Assembly (NCBI GenBank): GCA_035604215.1
Contig: DATNIW010000003.1
Location: 1-8,703, forward strand
Length of the DNA: 8,703 nt
Source: UBA5070 sp035604215
Lineage (GTDB): Bacteria; Fibrobacterota; Fibrobacteria; UBA5070
Direction of reading: 5' to 3'
Below are positions 1 to 6,369 of this stretch, one piece after another. Within the stretch, counting starts at the first letter, position 1. Each line of letters starts with the position of its first letter. The notes under the pieces are model-generated. The model was not told the DNA's origin. It saw nothing but the letters and a program-made list of their open reading frames with translations, and made no database searches. The translations under genes were made by a program, and so were the position numbers.

Positions 1-155
1 ATGGGATACAGCACCACGCGGGCCCCGCAGAACACGCAGGCGCGCTGGGAGACCGCTCCAGAAAGGCTCCCCTTGTCGCAGGCCATGGAATCGCTTCCAA
101 CCCCGGCGACGAGGATCTGATCGGCCCGCTCCGCGAAAACGTTCGGTGCGATCAT
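1..155 (-). CDS. nifE: NifE-like nitrogenase cofactor biosynthesis protein, N-terminal fragment
   Basis: Partial gene: 51 codons from an ATG at 155 running off the left edge. The visible protein contains CDKGSLSGAVSQRACVFCGA, followed by RVVLYP. The Cys-containing block followed by a hydrophobic stretch and Pro is what I associate with the N-terminal part of nitrogenase component-1-like proteins, and the form SQRAC-x-x-CGARVVL is closest to NifE, the scaffold on which the FeMo cofactor is matured with NifN. A strong ribosome site (GGAGG, 162-166) lies 6 nt before this ATG. An in-frame ATG at 173 lacks one, so 155 is preferred. A sigma-54-type promoter lies upstream. Only the first 51 residues are visible, so the P-cluster-like ligands further in and the P-loop-free core cannot be checked. 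NifD or another component-1 paralogue is the main alternative. Confidence 0.7.
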   Translation of the reverse strand, partial: MIAPNVFAERADQILVAGVGSDSMACDKGSLSGAVSQRACVFCGARVVLYP

Positions 156-161
156 TTCGAT

Positions 162-166
162 CCTCC
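162..166 (-). promoter_or_regulatory. Shine-Dalgarno site of the nifE-like gene
   Basis: GGAGG on the minus strand, inside a longer GGAGGGAGGA run, with a 6-nt spacer to the ATG at 155. It decides between the ATGs at 155 and 173. Confidence 0.7.
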
Positions 167-192
167 CTCCCATGTCAGCGGACACCCCTGAA

Positions 193-205
193 CCGGGATT
201 CCCGG
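193..205. repeat. 13-bp perfect palindrome in the nifE-like leader
   Basis: CCGGGATTCCCGG: 6-bp arms around one base. If transcription starts about 12 nt downstream of the -12 element (near 211), the palindrome lies just inside the transcript, between promoter and ribosome site. It could be an operator or a small RNA stem. No known regulator is recognised. Confidence 0.5.
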
Positions 206-222
206 ACACGCTGGAAGGGAGA

Positions 223-237
223 TCAAACAGTGTGCCA
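223..237 (-). promoter_or_regulatory. Putative sigma-54 (-24/-12) promoter for the nifE-like gene
   Basis: Read on the minus strand this is TGGCAC-ACTGT-TTGA. It matches the RpoN consensus TGGCAC-N5-TTGC in the full -24 hexamer, the 5-nt spacer and TTG of the -12 element; only the final C of GC is A. It lies about 70 nt before the start codon of a gene whose family is classically RpoN/NifA controlled, which makes chance less likely. No exact NifA upstream site (TGT-N10-ACA) was found between the promoter and 366. Confidence 0.55.
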
Positions 238-274
238 GATCTCTTTATCTTCTTTTGTCCCCTGTACCGACCCT

Positions 275-289
275 GGTGTCAATGACACC
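275..289. promoter_or_regulatory. 15-bp perfect palindrome upstream of the sigma-54 promoter, candidate activator or repressor site
   Basis: GGTGTCA-A-TGACACC: 7-bp arms around a single central base, centred about 45 bp upstream of the -24 element. Dimeric regulators bind such sites. The half-site TGTCA is not the NifA half-site arrangement, and I cannot assign a family. Confidence 0.45.
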
Positions 290-366
290 CGTCAGATCAT
301 GTCACGGAACGCGGCGGAAGCGATCGTCCCGATCGGGATGATCGGTCGGACTGGATGGGAGCCAGA

Positions 367-1395
367 TCAGCCGACGGTTCCAGGGCTTGCCCTGCTCGGC
401 AGTTTTGGAGGCTGTTTCCCAAACAGGAAGCGACGACAACCAGGATTGATTTGGATGATCCGAATCATTCCAATCGAAATCAACACAGTTGTAATAAAGG
501 TCAGGCAGGTCATCAAAATCGATTCTTGCAATATTTCTTTTAACTCACCTACAACGAGAATTAAAATCATTCCGTGAATTGCATAAACCGCAAGCGTATT
601 TTCCGAAAGCCAGACCACATACGTGTTACTGCGCTTTATTGTGGTAGCAATCTTGAAAAACAAAACAATCGACAGCGTCGCGACCAAATAGCTGTTTGCA
701 AGATTATAGACGGATTGAGTTACCGAGCTTAAATGGAATCCAAATGTATTGGAGCCCATTCGCGACCAGGAACTTTCAGAGACAACCAGAAACGGAAGCA
801 TCAGAAGGATCGACTTATAGGATATTTTGTTGAGAAAGCCATATTCTCTGAAGGCCAACCCCATCGCGAAGAAGAAGAGGTGCCAACGCACAAACAGAAG
901 GCCAAAATATATAGGAACCTTCACAAGCGAAGTCAAATACAAGCCAACACTAATACCTGCCAAAATCAAATACTTATGAGTCGTGCTTTGGGCGAATACA
1001 TGAAAAATCTCAATGAGAAACAATACCCAGAGGAACCACAATCCACCGTGATCAGGGAATAGCAACCCCTCTTTCACAAAAGAAATCACGCTTCCAAATT
1101 GACCATGCATGATCTTGTTGAAGTTATAGAATACCGAGTAGATCACCAGCCAGATCGCGAAGGGCACCACCAAGCTGGCAAATCGTTTGTATAAGTAGCT
1201 GGATTGCATCTTTTTGCGAAAGGCAAGATACCCGCTTACAAACATGAATAACGGCATATGAAATGAATAAATGATCCGAAATAATGGATTTAGATCAAAA
1301 TCTCGAACCGTGTATTGGATGGCATGCCCCAAGACAACCAAAACGATCGCCAGGGATTTCAAAAGGTCCACGCTGGTCTCCCGTTTGGCGGCCAC
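367..1395 (-). CDS. Acyltransferase family 3 membrane protein (surface glycan O-acyltransferase type)
   Basis: Predicted 342 residues from a GTG at 1395. The N-terminus reads SVDLLKSLAIVLVVLGHA, the family signature in which the His after Gly (about residue 24) is the proposed catalytic residue. FHMPLFMFVSGYLAF and GLWFLWVLFLIEIF are the usual following blocks. About ten hydrophobic segments span the protein, so it sits in the inner membrane. Such enzymes move acetyl or other acyl groups onto exported polysaccharide, LPS or peptidoglycan precursors; the actual substrate is not visible. The start is uncertain: there is no ATG, GTG 1395 lies 8 nt after the stop of the preceding small gene, and the ribosome site is weak. 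Base composition is strikingly low in GC (20/60 on line 961-1020) compared with all neighbours, suggesting acquisition from another genome. The last ~20 codons return to GC-rich sequence. Confidence 0.88.
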   Translation of the reverse strand: MAAKRETSVDLLKSLAIVLVVLGHAIQYTVRDFDLNPLFRIIYSFHMPLFMFVSGYLAFRKKMQSSYLYKRFASLVVPFAIWLVIYSVFYNFNKIMHGQFGSVISFVKEGLLFPDHGGLWFLWVLFLIEIFHVFAQSTTHKYLILAGISVGLYLTSLVKVPIYFGLLFVRWHLFFFAMGLAFREYGFLNKISYKSILLMLPFLVVSESSWSRMGSNTFGFHLSSVTQSVYNLANSYLVATLSIVLFFKIATTIKRSNTYVVWLSENTLAVYAIHGMILILVVGELKEILQESILMTCLTFITTVLISIGMIRIIQINPGCRRFLFGKQPPKLPSRASPGTVG

Positions 1396-1403
1396 CGAAC
1401 GAC

Positions 1404-1697
1404 CTATTCCAACCCCGTCCGACCCCAATGGGTCAGCGCCATCTTGGCGGCGATGAGACCGGAAAGGATCCCGTCCTCGAAATGGAACATGGGCTTGTCC
1501 TTGAGGACGGCGAAATCTTCGGCGTTGCGGAGGTCTTCGTCGGTGGCGTGGGGTACCCAGCGACGTCCGAGCTCCAGCACCTTGCCGCGTTGCTGGACGA
1601 TCATCTCCTCGAGGAGGTCCATGGCCTGGGCTTCGAGCGGCATCGGAAGGGAAAGATACCGCCGCGCCCGGCGACGATGCGGAGCTTTCTTTTCCAC
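1404..1697 (-). CDS. Small conserved-type hypothetical protein
   Basis: Up to 97 residues from a GTG at 1697; an in-frame ATG at 1643 would give 79 residues and may be the real start, because the first 18 residues are an Arg-rich arm without ribosome-site support. The protein is hydrophilic and looks mostly helical, with LEEMIVQQRGKVLELGRRWV followed by ATDEDLRNAEDF and a Phe-Glu-Asp-Gly motif (residues 73-76) leading to GLIAAKMAL. This arrangement (DEDL.N..DF, then .EDG.L.GL.AA) resembles small uncharacterised proteins I have seen in several bacterial phyla, but I cannot name a family or function. There are no membrane segments or signal peptide. It has the high GC of the surrounding genome and is directly followed by the low-GC acyltransferase, 8 nt away, so the two may be co-transcribed without being functionally related. 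Confidence 0.6.
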   Translation of the reverse strand: MEKKAPHRRRARRYLSLPMPLEAQAMDLLEEMIVQQRGKVLELGRRWVPHATDEDLRNAEDFAVLKDKPMFHFEDGILSGLIAAKMALTHWGRTGLE

Positions 1698-1698
1698 C

Positions 1699-3084
1699 GT
1701 GTCCAGCGGAGGGAAAGATCGGAACGCTCCGGATCGCGTCCCGGGTGGAATCGCCTGGATCCCGCATTTCCAGCTCTGGGTGGCCGGAACCCGGGTCGCG
1801 CTGGACGCGTTCGCCGTCGCGGCGGGCTGCCTGCTGGGATTCTACTACCGCTACGGCCTGTCCCGAGGACTGGACTTCCCGCCCGGATTCGCCGAGACGG
1901 CCGGGACCTCGGTGGTCGCGGGATGCCTCTCGTGCGCGCTCTTCGGGCTCTACGGTCCGCACCGCTCCTTCCTGGACATCCTCGAGCAGCGGCAACTGCT
2001 GCGCGCCTCCGTGGTGGCGGCTTCGGGGACCCGGCTCCTCCTGTTCCTCATGCACGTCGAGGTGGACATCGGATTCTTCGCCGCCATCTGGATGTTTTCC
2101 GTCTTCTGCCTCCACTTCGCCCGCACCGCCTTCCACGCGATCGGCGAGGCGCTGCGGTCGCGCGGCCTGGGCGAGGTCGCCGCCCTGATCTACGGAGCGG
2201 GGGGGACGGGGATCCGCCTGGCCAGGCAGCTCCGCAGGATCCCTGAACTCGGGGTCGTGCCGGTGGGATTCATCGACGACCTCCCCGAGCTGGTGGGCCG
2301 AGAGATCGACGGGATCCCCGTGGTCGGGGATTTCCTCGCCCTGGAGGGATTGTTGCAGGAGGGCAAGGCGCAGCGGGTCTACATCGCGCTTCCCCAGGTG
2401 CCGCGGCGCACCATCCTGGACATCCTCCAGGTCTGCAGGAAGTATTCCGTCCCGTTCCAGATCGTGCCCACGGTGCCCGAGCCCATGCTCCCCATGGTGG
2501 AACTGCGCGAGCTGGAGGGAATTCCCCTCCTGGGCCCGCCCCGCCTGGGCCTGGGACGGCTGGACAGCTTCCGCAAGCGCGCCCTGGACCTGCTGGCGGT
2601 CCCGTTCCTGGCCGTGGCGGCGGCGATCGTCTTCGGGCTCGCCCGCCTGCTCCGACGGGGGGAACGGGCGACGGAATCCGTCCTGACGCGGACCCGGATG
2701 ATCGGCCGTCGCGGGAAGCTGATCCTGGTGCTGCGCTTCCGGACGGCATGGTCCACCCCCTCCGGCGGCTTCGACCGGTTCCTGCAGCGGAGTGGACTGG
2801 ACTGCCTGCCCATGGTCTGGAACCTCCTGCGCGGAGAGGTTTCCCTGGTCGGCCCCCGGCCGCTCCTGCCCCGCGAAGCGGCGCAGATCGAGGTCCAGCA
2901 CCTGTTCCGCCTGGAACTTCCGCCCGGCCTCACCGGACTGTGGAGGATCGCGCAGGTGGAGGAGGGGTATTTCGACGAACTGGAATCCGAACTCCAGTAC
3001 CTCCGGCTGCAATCCTTCCTGCTGGACCTCTCCATCCTGCTGCGCACGCTGGACCTTCCCTGGCGCCGTCCGACCGCGCCCTGA
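1699..3084 (+). CDS. Polyprenyl-phosphate sugar-1-phosphate transferase (bacterial sugar transferase, WbaP/EPS-initiator type), divergent active site
   Basis: From a GTG at 1699 the protein is 461 residues, the usual length of the large polyprenyl glycosylphosphotransferases that start EPS, capsule or O-antigen synthesis by moving a sugar-phosphate onto undecaprenyl phosphate. Order seen: an N-terminal block of about four membrane segments (residues ~28-140); a nucleotide-binding-like domain with Y-GAGGTG (165-171) and GFIDD; a re-entrant or membrane helix (~295-315); then the catalytic domain with LRFRT (345-349), LD-C-LPMVWN (from 367), SLVGPRP (382-388) and PPGLTGLWRI. In the family the catalytic pair is Asp-Glu (SLDELPQLWN); here it is Asp368-Cys369. 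The segment between LRFRT and this pair is also about 15-20 residues shorter than usual. It may be inactive, altered in substrate or mechanism, or regulatory. The start is poorly supported: no good ribosome site, and the start abuts the divergent gene. GTG 1780 would cut the first membrane segment. Confidence 0.88.
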   Translation: MSSGGKDRNAPDRVPGGIAWIPHFQLWVAGTRVALDAFAVAAGCLLGFYYRYGLSRGLDFPPGFAETAGTSVVAGCLSCALFGLYGPHRSFLDILEQRQLLRASVVAASGTRLLLFLMHVEVDIGFFAAIWMFSVFCLHFARTAFHAIGEALRSRGLGEVAALIYGAGGTGIRLARQLRRIPELGVVPVGFIDDLPELVGREIDGIPVVGDFLALEGLLQEGKAQRVYIALPQVPRRTILDILQVCRKYSVPFQIVPTVPEPMLPMVELRELEGIPLLGPPRLGLGRLDSFRKRALDLLAVPFLAVAAAIVFGLARLLRRGERATESVLTRTRMIGRRGKLILVLRFRTAWSTPSGGFDRFLQRSGLDCLPMVWNLLRGEVSLVGPRPLLPREAAQIEVQHLFRLELPPGLTGLWRIAQVEEGYFDELESELQYLRLQSFLLDLSILLRTLDLPWRRPTAP

Positions 3085-3102
3085 CCTTATCTTTCCCGCT
3101 CC

Positions 3103-4029
3103 ATGCTCTTCACGCCCGGCTCGCCGGAACTCCAGATCTACCGCGACTACGCGGACGCGATGGGGCCTCTGCCCGCGCCGTCGGCCGTTCCCACCATCTC
3201 CCTGGAAGCGCTCGCCGAGCGCTACGACGGTTTCCTGCTGGACTCCTACGGCGTGCTCAACCGGGCCGAAGAACCCATCCCGTGGGCCGCACAGGGGGTG
3301 GAGTGGCTGAAATCCCGTGGCCGGAAGGTGCGGGTCCTCACCAACAACGCGGCTCTTTCGGAGGAGGACAACCGGTTGCTCCTGTCGTCCATGGGAATCC
3401 CCCTGTCTCCCGGCGAGGTGGTGTGTTCCGGATCGTTGCTGGCCCGCGAACGCGCCGAGTTGGGGATCGACGGACCCGTCTTCTACATGGGACTCCCCTC
3501 GGGTCGGGAATACCTGCGACATGCCGGATTGGAGACCACCGACCGGGCCGACCAGACCCGCGTGGTGGTGCTCGCGAGTTCGCGCGGATACCGCATGCGG
3601 CGGATCGCCGAAGCCCATCGCATCCTGCACCATCCGGGAAGCCTCCTGGTGGTCTTGAATCCCGACGCCGTGGCCCCCCGCCCCAACGGGGTCATGGCCC
3701 GCGTCGCCGGGGTCACCGCGAGGTCCCTGGCCCGGGAGACCGGCTGCAAGGTCGCGCTCCTGGGCAAGCCGTTCGGGGAGATCTATTCCCTGGCATTGGA
3801 CCGCATGGGTTTGGAGCCGGACCGGGTCGTGGCCCTGGGCGACACCCTGGCGACGGACATCCTGGGCGCGCGGCACGCCGGGATCGATTGCGCCCTGGTC
3901 CTGACCGGCGTCACCCCCCAGGCGCGGGCCAGGCCCGAGGCCAAATCCTGGGGAATCTGGCCCACCTGGTTCCTGCCCGATCTGCGGCCCCCGGTGCCCG
4001 CGATGGATGCGGCCCGGCTCGCGGGTTGA
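3103..4029 (+). CDS. HAD-superfamily class IIA (NagD-type) phosphatase
   Basis: Predicted 308 residues, ATG 18 nt after the sugar-transferase stop. HAD motifs are in order: motif I FLLDSYGVLN (nucleophile Asp47), motif II VLTNN (Thr80), motif III LLGKP (Lys222), motif IV ALGDTLATDI (Asp247, Asp252). The large cap between motifs II and III is typical of class IIA, which includes NagD and pyridoxal- or nitrophenyl-phosphatases. The usual second Asp of motif I, the general acid/base, is Tyr49; a related HAD-IIA subgroup carries Trp or Phe there (DxWGVLHDG), so this probably places the protein in that poorly characterised subgroup rather than marking a pseudogene. It is cytoplasmic, with no signal peptide. 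The substrate is unknown; phosphosugar or nucleotide-sugar turnover would suit its position after the transferase, but that is inference. No clear Shine-Dalgarno is seen, so translation may depend on coupling. Confidence 0.87.
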   Translation: MLFTPGSPELQIYRDYADAMGPLPAPSAVPTISLEALAERYDGFLLDSYGVLNRAEEPIPWAAQGVEWLKSRGRKVRVLTNNAALSEEDNRLLLSSMGIPLSPGEVVCSGSLLARERAELGIDGPVFYMGLPSGREYLRHAGLETTDRADQTRVVVLASSRGYRMRRIAEAHRILHHPGSLLVVLNPDAVAPRPNGVMARVAGVTARSLARETGCKVALLGKPFGEIYSLALDRMGLEPDRVVALGDTLATDILGARHAGIDCALVLTGVTPQARARPEAKSWGIWPTWFLPDLRPPVPAMDAARLAG

Positions 4030-4100
4030 TGGATGATGCCGGAGGCGCGGTTTTTCGTATCCTTCCCGGCGCCGTTCATCCGAAGAAGGACACCGCAGAA

Positions 4101-5300
4101 ATGAAGTCTCTATCGACCTCCGTGCTCGCCCTGGCGCCATCCATGACGGTCGCCATCGATACCCGGGCCAAGGAGTTGCAGGCCGCAGGCCAGGACGTGG
4201 TGGGCCTGGGAGCCGGCGAACCGGACTTCGACACCCCCGACTACATCAAGGAGGCGGCCATCGCCTCCCTGCGCGCGGGCAAGACCAAGTACACCCCGCC
4301 CACCGGCATCCCCGAGCTGAAGCGCGCCATCGCCGACAAGCTCCTGCGCGAAAACGCGGTGCGCGTGGATCCCGCCCAGGTGGTGGTGACCTCCGGCGTG
4401 AAGCACGCTGTGAACAACGTGCTCCAGACCGTCCTGAATCCCGGCGACGAGGTCCTCATCCCGGCCCCCTACTGGGTGACCTATCCCGAGCTGGTGAAGC
4501 TGTACGGAGGCGTGCCGGTCTTCCTGCCCACCTCGGTGGCCACCGGCTACAAGATCACCCCCGCCCAGTTGGAAGCCGCCGTCACCCCGCGCACCAAGCT
4601 GCTCATCCTGTGCAACCCCTCCAATCCCACCGGGATGGTGTATGGGCGCCGGGAGCTGGAGGCCTTCGCGGACATCCTGGTGCGCCACGACCTCTACGTC
4701 CTTTCCGACGAGATCTACGAGCACATCCTGTACGACGGGCGGGAGAGGGTCTCCATCGCCTCCCTGGGGCCCGACATCCTCGCTCGGACGCTGCTCGTCA
4801 ACGGCCTCTCGAAGGCATACGCCATGACGGGCTGGCGGGTGGGCTACTTCGCGGGCCCCCCGGCCCTGGCCAAGGCCATCGGCGCCTTGCAGAGCCAGGC
4901 CACGCACCACCCCGCCAACGTGTCGCAATACGCGGCGGTGGCGGCCCTGGAGGGGGGACTGGAATTCGTGCACCGGATGCTGGAAGAATTCACCCGCCGG
5001 CGCGACTTCGTGGTCGAGGCCCTGCAGGCGATTCCCGGCGTGATCGCTCCCCGTCCCGAGGGGGCGTTCTACGCCCTGCCGGAGGTGTCGTCCTTCTACG
5101 GGCGCAAGACCCCGTCCGGGAAGGTGGTGTCCGGTTCCCTGGACCTGGGAGAATACCTCCTGGCCGACAAGCTCCTGGCCGTGGTCCCCGGCATCGCCTT
5201 CGGTGACGACCGGTGCATCCGACTCTCCTACGCGACCTCCCTGGACAACCTGCGCCGCGCCATGGATCGGCTCCGGACCGGCCTTTCGGCCCTGACCTGA
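4101..5300 (+). CDS. aspC: Class I PLP-dependent aminotransferase (aspartate / aromatic / prephenate aminotransferase type)
   Basis: Predicted 399 residues, the normal length. Fold-type I landmarks are all present: VGLGAGEPDFDTPDYI (35-49), KYTPPTGIPELK (63-74), NPSNPTG (172-178, Asn contacting the PLP ring), SDEIYE (202-207, Asp and Tyr of the cofactor pocket), SKAYAMTGWRVGY (Schiff-base Lys238) and RLSYATS (Arg374, which binds the substrate carboxylate). This is the subgroup Ib aspartate aminotransferase architecture; several members also act on aromatic amino acids or prephenate, and sequence alone does not separate these. It swaps the amino group between aspartate and 2-oxoglutarate in the cytoplasm. 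The start at 4101 is chosen because homology begins there and AAGGA lies 10 nt upstream; reading further upstream in frame gives only an antigene-like extension over the HAD gene. The 71-nt gap before it could hold a promoter, but none is clear. Confidence 0.95.
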   Translation: MKSLSTSVLALAPSMTVAIDTRAKELQAAGQDVVGLGAGEPDFDTPDYIKEAAIASLRAGKTKYTPPTGIPELKRAIADKLLRENAVRVDPAQVVVTSGVKHAVNNVLQTVLNPGDEVLIPAPYWVTYPELVKLYGGVPVFLPTSVATGYKITPAQLEAAVTPRTKLLILCNPSNPTGMVYGRRELEAFADILVRHDLYVLSDEIYEHILYDGRERVSIASLGPDILARTLLVNGLSKAYAMTGWRVGYFAGPPALAKAIGALQSQATHHPANVSQYAAVAALEGGLEFVHRMLEEFTRRRDFVVEALQAIPGVIAPRPEGAFYALPEVSSFYGRKTPSGKVVSGSLDLGEYLLADKLLAVVPGIAFGDDRCIRLSYATSLDNLRRAMDRLRTGLSALT

Positions 5301-5301
5301 C

Positions 5302-6369
5302 ATGGCCCGCCCCGCACCCACCCACATCGGACGCTATCTCCTGGAAGAGGAGATCGGCCGCGGCGGCGCCGGCACCGTCTGGCGCGCCCGCGACCCCTTG
5401 CTCCAGCGCGAGGTGGCCATCAAGCTGCTCACCGGTCCACTGCAGGGAGAGGAACGCGACGACACCCAGAGATTCCTCGCCGAGGCCAGGGCGGTCGCGC
5501 GGCTGGTGCACCAGAACATCGTGGTCCTCTACGACTACGGCGCCGAGGAAGGGTGCAACTGGCTGGCCATGCAGTGCGTGCAGGGACGATCGCTGGCCAA
5601 GGTGGTGACCAAGGACGGACCCCTCACGCCCGACCGGACGGTGGAGATCGCCCGGCAGATCCTGCGCGCCCTGCGCTACGCCCACGGCCAGCACCTGCTG
5701 CACCGCGACGTCAAGAGCTCCAACATCCTCCTGGACGAGGCGACGGGCCTGTCCCTGCTGGGCGACTTCGGGATCGCGCTCCTTGCCGACTCGGAACGCC
5801 TGACCACCGAGGGCGTGGCCCTGGGCACTCCCGAGTACATGAGCCCGGAGCAATGCCAGGGACAGAATCTGGACGAGCGTTCGGACCTCTACTCGCTGGG
5901 CGTGGTGCTGTACGAGTGCCTGGCGGGAAAACCGCCCTTCCTCGCCGACGCCCCCCTGGCCATCGCCTACAAGCACGTCCACGACACCCCGCCGCCCATC
6001 CAGAGACAGGATCTGCCGCCCGCGCTCATGGGGGTTCTGCGCAAGGCGCTGTCCAAGAAGCGGGAAGACAGGTATTCCTCCTCCGAGGCCATGCTGGAAG
6101 CGCTGGACCAGGTGGGAGCGCGCAAGTCGTCGTCGGCCCAGCCCGTGCTCCCGCCGGACAACCTGCGGACCAACCGGGACCGCCGCGGGTCCGACCGGCG
6201 CAACCTGGAGCGGAGAAGGGATTCCCGCCGCGACGAGGACCCGGACCAGTCCCGCGAACCGGTCGCCGCGCGCTTCCCGCGCTGGGTGCTGGTCCTGGCC
6301 CTGTCCGGCCTGGGACTGCTTCTGGCCACCTTCCTCCTGGTGGCGTGGTTCGTGGTCCGCCACGCCTGA
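5302..6369 (+). CDS. Membrane-anchored Hanks-type Ser/Thr protein kinase
   Basis: Predicted 355 residues. The kinase domain (about 10-270) is intact: glycine loop IGRGGAGTV (18-26), VAIK with Lys41, the helix-C Glu61, catalytic HRDVKSSN (134-141, Asp136), DFG (155-157), activation segment ending GTPEYMSPE (175-183), and Asp195 of SDLYSLG. It is therefore expected to phosphorylate Ser/Thr of target proteins. After the domain comes a Pro/Ser linker, then a strongly charged Arg/Asp/Glu stretch (about 289-319), then one hydrophobic helix (about 328-350) and only five residues beyond. This is a tail anchor that leaves the kinase cytoplasmic, with no PASTA or other external sensor. The ATG lies one base after the aminotransferase stop, with no Shine-Dalgarno, so translation is probably coupled. 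Targets are not evident; the neighbouring surface-glycan enzymes are possible but unproven. Confidence 0.93.
   Translation: MARPAPTHIGRYLLEEEIGRGGAGTVWRARDPLLQREVAIKLLTGPLQGEERDDTQRFLAEARAVARLVHQNIVVLYDYGAEEGCNWLAMQCVQGRSLAKVVTKDGPLTPDRTVEIARQILRALRYAHGQHLLHRDVKSSNILLDEATGLSLLGDFGIALLADSERLTTEGVALGTPEYMSPEQCQGQNLDERSDLYSLGVVLYECLAGKPPFLADAPLAIAYKHVHDTPPPIQRQDLPPALMGVLRKALSKKREDRYSSSEAMLEALDQVGARKSSSAQPVLPPDNLRTNRDRRGSDRRNLERRRDSRRDEDPDQSREPVAARFPRWVLVLALSGLGLLLATFLLVAWFVVRHA

Noticed and set aside
275..289. NorR or FNR site assignment for the upstream palindrome
   Set aside because: The spacing of GGT...ACC does not match GGT-N7-ACC, and the half-sites are not TTGAT/ATCAA, so no specific regulator is claimed.
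733..1062. 109-codon plus-strand open frame in the AT-rich segment
   Set aside because: It is antisense to the acyltransferase's membrane segments, highly polar without pattern, and no family is recognised.
2748..4100. Upstream extension of the aminotransferase frame to 850 codons
   Set aside because: It overlaps the transferase and HAD genes in another frame and is Pro/Arg/Gly-rich. Homology and the ribosome site start at 4101.
4030..4100. Possible terminator with TTTTT between the HAD and aminotransferase genes
   Set aside because: The GGCGC/GCGCC arms flank the T-run instead of preceding it and the loop is about 20 nt, so this is not a credible intrinsic terminator.
1396..4140. 1257-codon minus-strand open frame continuing upstream of the acyltransferase
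   Set aside because: Only the part below 1395 is a protein of known family. The rest is antisense to the sugar transferase and HAD genes, is rich in Gly, Arg, Pro and Gln in the low-complexity manner of GC-rich shadow frames, and shows no domain.
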